Assembly: GCF_000471905.2 (NCBI RefSeq)
Contig: NW_006499848.1
Span: 3,575,226 to 3,639,225 of the forward strand
DNA from: Amborella trichopoda
Taxonomy: Eukaryota > Streptophyta > Magnoliopsida > Amborellales > Amborellaceae
Direction of reading: 5' to 3'
Length of the DNA stretch: 64,000 nucleotides
Of this stretch, positions 57,042 through 64,000 are shown in pieces. The notes under the pieces were generated by a model. It had not been told where the DNA came from. It saw nothing but the letters and a program-made list of their open reading frames with translations, and made no database searches. How positions within the stretch are numbered: the stretch's first letter is position 1; each line of letters begins with the position of its first letter. Both the position numbers and the translations under genes were made by a program.

Positions 57042-58570
57042 AACCATGTAGTGACTAGTTTTCCTTTACCTGTTGTATTTGCCATTTTTTTCACTCTCGC
57101 CCTCTCTGTCCCCCATATTTTCTTCTTGTTGCCCAATTCTATTTGTGAATGTAGACTTTCTTGTTTTTCTTGTTGGTGATTTCTTGTTGGATGGGGGGTT
57201 GGGAAGAGATGGACTCTTGGGAATGCAATGGCTGTTGGGATAAGCCGCCCCTCTTGTGTAAGCGCCTTGCATTCTTTGCACCGGGCTTTGTAAAAGAACA
57301 ATATGGAAATGGCTTTTTCAAAATCTCTTCTTCTTAGGGTTTATGGGCGATTAGGGTTTCTGTGGTAGTGTTCCTTTCCTTAATTTCTCTCTCTCTCTCC
57401 CTCTCTCTCATGCTGTGCATTGCATTCTCTTGTTTTCTCTATCCTGTAAAAAGGGACACTGTAAAATGTGCATTTATAGACATGTAACCTCAGATATTGA
57501 CAATGGATTGTCGAGATGAACTTTACTTGAGCAGGCATGGTGGTGGGGATGAAACTTGTTTTGGATGGACATGGATGTACTTAAGCATAGGGGTGGTTCC
57601 TCTCAAAGTTTTATTTGTCTTTGGTTGTTGAGAACATGGGGTCGGGGCTACATGCATATTGTTTGCGCATGATGCGGAGTGTGCCATGTCTTCCTGATGA
57701 GCATTGTTTGAAATTTTAACCATGTAAGTCACAGTAACTGTGGTATCTTTCTAACGCTATAACCAGTCATTATGCCAGGTTGAAAGATGGCCCCCGTCTC
57801 TCTCTCTCTTGTTGCTATGGAGACTTCAACACACATTCTTTCCTCCCTATTTGAGGGGTGCTTCAATAGGTTTTCCATATGTTCAAGTTGATGATGTGCC
57901 CCTCTCAATGGCGAGAGTTAATCGCCTCGGATCACTACGGAAGGCGGGCAATCGAGATGGAAAGGTAGGTTGGATAAGGGCTGCGTGGTTTGGATTAGGT
58001 GCAAATTTTTCATGGTGTGCAAGTGTTTGACTCATCGTTACATCACTGAACCAGTTGCCTTCAGGCCCACCATCTGAGGGAGACTTGAACAATCTCTCTC
58101 TCTCCCCTCCCCCTCTGAAGGGACCACCTTATCATACTCTCTCTCATTTAATTGCAGGGGACAGAGAGCAATACATGATTGAAAAGCTTCAAGTACAGAG
58201 AGGCCCCTGGGTTAAGAATGACCGCAAGTACAGAGAAGCCTCTGCGTTGAGATTGCTTTTCATTTATATCCATTTCAGAGTCACTGCAGTGAGCGAGTCA
58301 AGGTTGAACAAACTTGCCGGAAAAGCAAACGTACTCATTGTGGCGTGAGAATTGGGGCCTTGCATTTATTGAGCTCCTCTTTACTCTCTTTCAAGGGTGT
58401 GAGGGGGAGTCATTTCATGGTTTTTGCCAACACATTTTCAACTGACGATGGTGACTTCACGGCATTTGGGTGCGCATTCTTCCAAAGCCATTCACCCTTT
58501 CCATGCCTTCTCTGCCTCCTAAGAAATAACAAATAATTTGAAGAGGTTGTGTGTGTATTTGTGAGAGAGA
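57042..58570. other. 3' UTR and downstream flank of the kinase gene
   Basis: The first part should be the 3' UTR, which is T-rich. The 57790-58480 part has balanced base composition and open stretches (for example 57809-58030) but no recognisable protein. It could be a decayed gene piece or an unrecognised non-coding transcript. No feature can be assigned. Confidence 0.35.
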
Positions 58571-58574
58571 GATA

Positions 58575-58835
58575 ATACATGAAGGTAAAGTACCGTTTAC
58601 TTTTAGTACAAGGTGGTCCGGGTGGGAGAGAGAGAGTTCATTTACTTTTAGTACCAAAGAGTCATTTACTTTTAGTAGGAGGAGGTCATGATCACTTTTG
58701 CTTGTTAGATATTAAATTGGGGGGCTGTAAATGTCATTAATTAGACTCAATTCAAAAAAAAAAAAGTTTTGCTAGGAGTTGATTGTTTCTCCATTGAAAC
58801 CGTGGTAAATAGTCTCATTGTATACAATCCCTTTT
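58575..58835 (-). mobile_element. MULE-type MITE, family A, rearranged copy
   Basis: The right end GTCTCATTGTATACAATCCC and a left TTTACTTTTAGTACAAGGTGG identify the family. The left part has the TTTACTTTTAGTA word three times (58596, 58638, 58662), so the TIR has been locally multiplied. Confidence 0.6.
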
Positions 58836-58844
58836 GATATTGTC

Positions 58845-59070
58845 TTAAGGAGGTTACATCCCCCTAAAGTTTAGTGTTCTAACATATTCGTAGATGGTAT
58901 TTGCCCAAGGGAGTCAAAATGGACATGCTCCTGCAAGAGGATATGGTACTTGGATGTTATTCATCTCTCATGGCTTTTTATTCATCTAAGGGATCATTTT
59001 TAAGAAAAGAGAGTATTCAATGAGACCAGTTCCCTTTCACAAAAAATATTGAAATAATTCAAAGGGCTTG
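58845..59070. other. Repeat piece related to the helicase intron 3 insertion
   Basis: AGGAGGTTACATCCCCCTAAAGTTT..GTGTTCTAA..ATTTGCCCAAGGGAG is shared in form with 23040-23100 and 4980-5045. The element limits are not known. Confidence 0.35.
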
Positions 59071-59075
59071 AGATA

Positions 59076-59575
59076 TAGAAAAGGTTTCTATATTTTTCCT
59101 ACAACATAGAAGTTATATACTTCACCCCCCCTATCCAGGCGTTTAATTTAGATCACGTGAGTCACTGACCTTTTGATCTAGATCTGACACTTCAGAGAAT
59201 TTTATTTTTAGTTTTTTTGTATAAATTGTATAAATATGAAATTTCGTATGTGCCATCTTCTCAATGGGGGCACACCTAAAAAAAAATACTAAAAATAATT
59301 TTTTGATAAAATATAATAACCAAAATACCCCTTAAAACTTTTGGGGGTATTTTGATCTTTTTATTTTATTGAGAATATTGTTTTTATATTTTTTAGAAGT
59401 GCGAGCTTAAGAGAGGAGTGGACGCCCAAAATTTGGTGTAAAAGTATTATGTAAAATAAAAATAAAATAGTGTAGAGATGTAACATTGTGATTGGGGCCA
59501 TCTCAACCGTCCATTCAGAATGGACAGTTGGATAGGGACCAGGGATAAGTAAGTCCCAACATATTAAAGGTAAGC
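59076..59575. mobile_element. Family G TIR element, second copy
   Basis: The left end GAAAAGGTTTCTATATTTTT and CAACATAGAAGTTATATACTTC match the arm of the element at 32317. The middle has the AACCAAAATACCCC..GGGGTATTTTGATC core, and the right side has TTGTGATTGGGGCCATCTCAACCGTCCATTC. The right end is eroded. It sits immediately before the terminal LINE. Confidence 0.6.
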
Positions 59576-61544
59576 CCAGTTATCTAGGCCAATATTCTCC
59601 TTCTTAAAAAGGATAAAATGTCAGTAATATCATGGAATGTTCATGGTCTTCAAGGTCATGGTAGATTATCAAACATTGGTGTTTTTAAAAATCAACAAAA
59701 TCTTGGTTTATTATTTTTGTTTGAGACAAGACTGCCTATAGATGCTACTGGTTTGTGGGCACACAAAATAGGATTTTACAATAATTTTTTTGCTAATGAT
59801 ATTGATGGTCGAGTGAGATTTCTGTGTTTATGGAACCCCTCTATCTACTCAATTAATATTTTGGATGTTAATGAGTAGATGATAATAGTTGTGGCTACTT
59901 GTTTATGTACTACTGACTGTATGTCTATTATTTTTTATGTTTATGCTTTCAACTCAGTGTCTCAGAGAGCCTTACTTTGGGATCATATGAGAGATATTGG
60001 CGCTACTGCTACAATGTCTTGGATGGTATTAGGAGACTTTATTACCTTATTAAATGCTTCAGAAAAAATGGATGGCAGTGGTTCTTTACCCCAGGATGGA
60101 GGAGATTTTGCACAAGTTATGTCTGATTGCGCACTAACTGACCTTGGTGTGACAAGATGATGGTTTTCTTGGTCAAACAATCAATTAATTAGGAAATGTA
60201 TAAAAAGGTGATTGGACTGTGCTATGGCAACCACTGATTGGGTATTGGTCTTTCCATAATCTAAAGTAGAGTTTCTTCCCAAGGGGAACTTTGATCATTG
60301 TCATTTGCTAGTATCAATGTCAGATTTACGCCTAGTTAGGCCAAAACCTTTCAAATATTTCTCAACCTGGGAAAAAGCCGCTAGTTTTCTTGATATAATT
60401 TTTGCATCATGGCAAGTCAGTGTTGGGGCCCTATGTTCCGACTGATTACGAAGTTCAAAAGATTGAGAGGGGACATGCACACTTGGAATAAATATGTGTT
60501 TGGCCACGTGAGCAATTTTGTCGTAGCAGTTCGGCAACAATTGTCTTATTTACATGATAATTTTAAGTTGTGATCCCTCTCATGATGCTTTAATGATAGA
60601 GGAGGATTGTACTCATAAATTATAGATACTATTGGGTCATGAGAGAGTATATGGAGACAAAAGTCAAGGCAAACATGGCTAAAGGAAGTGGATTCTAATA
60701 CCAGATTCTTTCATCTTTCTATAGTAATAATAAGAAGGGGTAATCATATTATTTCCCTTAAAGACTAGAATTGGAATGCTCTAATTACTGAAACAAATAT
60801 TGACAAGCATATAGTTGGATTTTTCAAAGATATTTTAGCCTAGGAAAGTGATATTGATCCTCATTTGGCTGATCAGTTCTTGCCACCATCTTTGCTCACT
60901 ACTAACCAGTCTTTGCTCACTACTAACCAGAAGGACATTTTGATAAAGGAGGTCACTATTGAAGAGATAAATGACTGTATCTGGGGCATGAAGAGTGAGA
61001 GCGCTCCGAGACCTGACGGTTTCACAGTGGGATTCTATAAGTTCGGGTGGGAAGTGATAAAAACGACCTTTTTTGGATCTTAGAGGCTTCTTCAAGAAAG
61101 GTAAATTCCTTCGATAAATCAATTCCACTTTCATTTATTTAATTACTAAAGTAGATTCCCCTAAGGTTATGAAAGACTTCCACCATATTGGTTTATGTAA
61201 TATTATATACAAGATCATTAATAAAATCATATCTAATCGTTTATGGGTAGTACTTGGTGACCTTATCGACCTTAGACAAGTTGCCTTCTTGAATGACAAA
61301 CTCATCACAGACAACATTCTTAAGGCAAATGAGATCATCTCTCTTTGCCATAAAAATACAGTTCGGGCTAAGATGTGTCTACAGCTTGATTTGAGCAGTG
61401 CATATGATAATGTATCTTGGGCCTTTATTTTAGCTACGTTACATACTCTGGGTTTTCCAGACACCTTTATTTCCTTGATTAAATCTTGTATCTCCACTCT
61501 TTTTTTCTCTGAGCTGAGAAATGGTTCTCCTACGGGTTTCTTTA

Positions 61545-62795
61545 GGGCACGTTTGATAACAAGAAGTTGGTTGCTAGAAGATGAAACTTACCTGTTACTA
61601 TTCATAGTTTGTGTTTGATAAAAAATGGTAAGATAAAAAGAAATCTTCCTTTTACTATTTATGTTCCCAGTTTTACTCATAGAAAAAGTTCCGTGGTAAA
61701 CCACGAAACTTGGAAATGGAAGTTACTTCCCCCAATAAAACATTTCATTGCTGGCTTCTTGAGGTGAGAGGAATAAGGCCAGGAAAGCAGATTCAGCCTC
61801 TAAGTTCGAGATCCGCTAGCTTTGTGTCGTCTCCAAAGACATTTTCATTCAACAACGCAACCTCCTCGAGCTTGAGACACACATCAAAATAAGCGGTATA
61901 TATATCTCTCTCTCTCATACGTTCTTTGTTTCGCAATGATAACCTCTTTTTGATCCTCCCCATTGAAATCTGCAGTAACTCTCTCTAGCTTTCCCAAACT
62001 CCCTCTCTCATCTTCAATATTGTATTTTTGATCCTCTCTCTTTCACTCTTGCCCTTTCTGTAAACACTCATTGTTTCATACTCAGAAAATTTCCCTTTGT
62101 GCTATATTTCTCTCTCTACCCTTTCTATGAAAACACATTCTTTTCCTGATTATTAATTTATCTTAAGTGGGTTCTATTGTCTTTGTGATTTCTTTTTTCT
62201 CTGTAAACCTATTTGTTAAATCCCCGTTGCCCTTCTACTGTGAAATTCATAAATTTTCTGTAAAGTAGGTTTTTGTTTTCTTCCCTATTGTTTGGTGATG
62301 ATGTTGTTATTTGGGATGGATTAAGCAAAGGGGCTTTTGAGATTTATTCTTTTGATGTGAAGAACGTTTATGAGAATTTTTGCCTAGCTCTATGGGAAAT
62401 TTTATTTTGCCTAACTTGACAAGGAATTTAATTGAGGAAATAGAGGACTTTTGTTTTGATGTTTTTTAATTTTTATCTCTTTACCTTCCCTATGGTGTAT
62501 CTTGGTGTGGTTCGCATGATGTGTTTGTTTAGGGTTTTTTGGTTTCAAGTGAGGCATGCTCTACTTACAATGATGATACAAATTATTACTCAAGCGTTCT
62601 TTTATGGGATTAGTTCATGAACTTCTTTAACATTCTATGAGGTTATCAAACATAGAAATACATAACTTCTTTAACATTCCAGCAGATTGTCAAACACAAA
62701 AACCCAGAACTTCTTACAGTAACTTATTTCTTCCCAACAAAGAGGAACTTCCAATTTACAGTTTGTGTTTTAACTTATGGTTATCAAACAGGGCC
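61545..62795. mobile_element. PIF/Harbinger-like non-autonomous element inserted in the LINE
   Basis: The ends GGGCACGTTTGATAAC and, inverted, GGCCCTGTTTGATAAC share the last ten bases exactly. The flanks TTA (61542-61544) and TTG (62796-62798) fit the 3-bp TTA/TAA target of PIF/Harbinger elements. The insert cuts the LINE reverse transcriptase between NGSPTGFF and GRGIRQGD. The 1.25-kb interior has CT-rich stretches and no transposase. It may hold captured sequence (61680-61900), not identified. Confidence 0.65.
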
Positions 62796-62929
62796 TTGGA
62801 GGGGGAAGAGGGATAAGGCAAGGGGACCATTTGTCTTCATATCTTTTTCTGCTGGTTATGGGATTCCTCACTAGAAAACTTGATTATGCTATGGAGCTGG
62901 GCATGATTTACATAGCTTTTCTTTTAGGA

Positions 62930-63705
62930 TGTGATTATTGGATTTGGTGCTATCCAAAATCACCCACATAAAAAAATCACATATTTTGTGGGATTGATTA
63001 AGATTGATCAATATTATGTTGGATTGAGATTAATATTGATAAGTTTCCTAAAAGAAATAGAAATCTAAAAGATTATCACTCTTGGATGGATATATATTTT
63101 GGTCTTTTGAGATATATATAATATCAATAAGAAATTTCGTATTTAGCATAGACTCCTAATCTTATATATATGGGATGAAACTGCAGAGAATTCGTGTGCC
63201 CTATTTGGGTCACCATATGGGAATGATGGTTCATCTAGAGAGAGAGATGGGGAGATAGAGTCTCCTGTGCATAAGATGCAATTTCCTCTTAGAGAGAAAA
63301 AAACTTCTTTTGGACAAAAACATTGTGATGGTGCCTCTTTTAGACTCCCGAAGATTAAGAGTTTGGTTTGTTTCTTGTAGAGAAGTGGTTCCAATAGAGA
63401 TTTTGTGTTGTTCCCCTTTTAGTTAGAGAGAAAGTCAGTTTTGCATTGCTCTCGCATATCTATCTGGTGTTGTCGGTAATGGTTGCTAGAAGTAAAGAGA
63501 ATGAAGAGAGTGGTTTCAAATAGTTTGCTCGACTTGGATATTTTGTCGAAATTTGTTTCAAAATCTTTGATGTAACTTTCATTCATATAGTAGATTTCAG
63601 TTTGCCGTGCCCGTGGATGTAGCCTTTCTGGGGTGAACTATGTAAATATTTGTGTTCTTGTTGTATGTGCCTCATGCTTTATTTTTCATACTTTATTTGC
63701 CAAAA
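62930..63705 (+). mobile_element. LTR-retrotransposon LTR fossil (Copia-like), probably solo, inserted in the LINE
   Basis: The sequence interrupts the LINE between AMELGMI and PMGLELPPRT. It carries TGTTGGATTGAG (63014), a TATATATTTTGG..GATATATATAATATCAAT leader-like part, and near its end the string CCGTGGATGTAGCC..GGGTGAACTATGTAAATA, characteristic of plant Copia LTR ends. No internal gag-pol is present, so it looks like a solo or fragmentary LTR. Exact termini and target-site duplication are not resolved. It must be younger than the LINE it splits. Confidence 0.6.
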
Positions 63706-64000
63706 AAATCAACCCGATGGGTTTAGAGCTTCCGCCCAGAACAGTGATTACGATGTTTCACATTTATTTTATGTTGATGTTATTATAACTTTTTGTGAGG
63801 CATCTATTATAGTTGTCATTGCTAATAAAGGGATTCTTTCTACCTTTGAATTTGCCATTGGTCAGAAGTTGAATACGACAAAGAGCAAAGTATTTTTCTT
63901 AGGTGGTACACGGGCTACTCATTCCAGAATCTTGAAGGAGTTGGAGTTTGGAGAAGGCTCCTTACCAGTGAATTTGGGTCTTCCTTTATTCTATGGACAT

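Larger units (their letters stand above)
59618..64000 (+). mobile_element. L1-type LINE ORF2, split by two insertions and running off the window
   Basis: It begins at the ORF2 start: MSVISWNVHGLQGHGRLSNI is the endonuclease N terminus, continued by WMVLGDFITLLNASEKMDGS (EN) near 60027. Reverse transcriptase parts follow: APRPDGFTVGFYKFGWEVI (61001); DFHHIGLCNIIYKIINKIIS (61172); LQLDLSSAYDNVSWAFILATL (61379); NGSPTGFF (61520) | insertion | GRGIRQGDHLSSYLFLLVMG (62804); AMELGMI | insertion | PMGLELPPRT (63718); FYVDVIITFCEAS, a changed YADD region (63769); and NTTKSKVFFLG..LGLPLFYGH at the window end. Many stops and frameshifts make it inactive. ORF1 is not seen upstream, where a family G element lies. 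Confidence 0.85.

Noticed and set aside
57017-57321. Three minus-strand frames over the kinase 3' UTR
   Set aside because: They overlap each other in different frames, have no recognisable domain, and lie in ordinary UTR-like sequence.

Overview
The window is nuclear DNA of a flowering plant. It is AT-rich, the genes have long introns (up to about 5 kb), two genes belong to plant-type families (an AGCVIII kinase with the DFD motif and an LOS4-type DEAD-box helicase), and the sequence between genes is packed with small inverted-repeat transposons and LINE fragments. I cannot name the species. There is one assembly gap (26107-26675).

Three genes look intact. (1) A 109-residue conserved plant protein of unknown function on the minus strand (2057-4449, three exons). 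(2) A 495-residue DEAD-box RNA helicase of the DBP5/LOS4 (RH38) type on the minus strand (15312-24583, eight exons, all joined here in frame), with a LINE in antisense orientation in its fourth intron. (3) A 764-residue AGCVIII protein kinase of the D6PK/AGC1 group on the plus strand (49679-57041, two coding exons plus a 5' UTR intron). The helicase is a general mRNA-export factor and the kinase belongs to an auxin-transport signalling family. Nothing suggests that the three genes work together.

Broken or isolated gene pieces are a decayed copy of helicase exons 2-3 with their intron (about 10.9-12.3 kb), a last exon of a Deg/Do-like protease (41024-41272) and a single La-motif exon of a LARP6-like gene (43479-43560). 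The last two are on the same strand, with none of their neighbouring exons found.

The rest is mostly transposons. Several MITE families have 9-bp target-site duplications, the Mutator (MULE) signature: family A/B (about 230 bp, TIRs reading like TTTACCTTTGGTACAAG), family C (about 390 bp, TIRs holding the near-palindrome AGAGCCGAGGCTCT) and a 688-bp element with a minisatellite inside. hAT-like elements with 8-bp duplications lie at 25695-26905 (inside a family C copy) and 38514-38851. LINEs include L1-type copies at about 18.65-22.3 kb, 27.76-28.6 kb and 59.6 kb to the window end, and RTE-type pieces at 34.5 and 38.9 kb. The terminal LINE is itself split by a Harbinger-like element and by an LTR-like sequence.

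I did not find a convincing new biological system. The most informative observations are the nested and tandem transposon structures with readable target-site duplications, the helicase duplication with its amplified exon piece, and the stranded exons at 41-43.6 kb.
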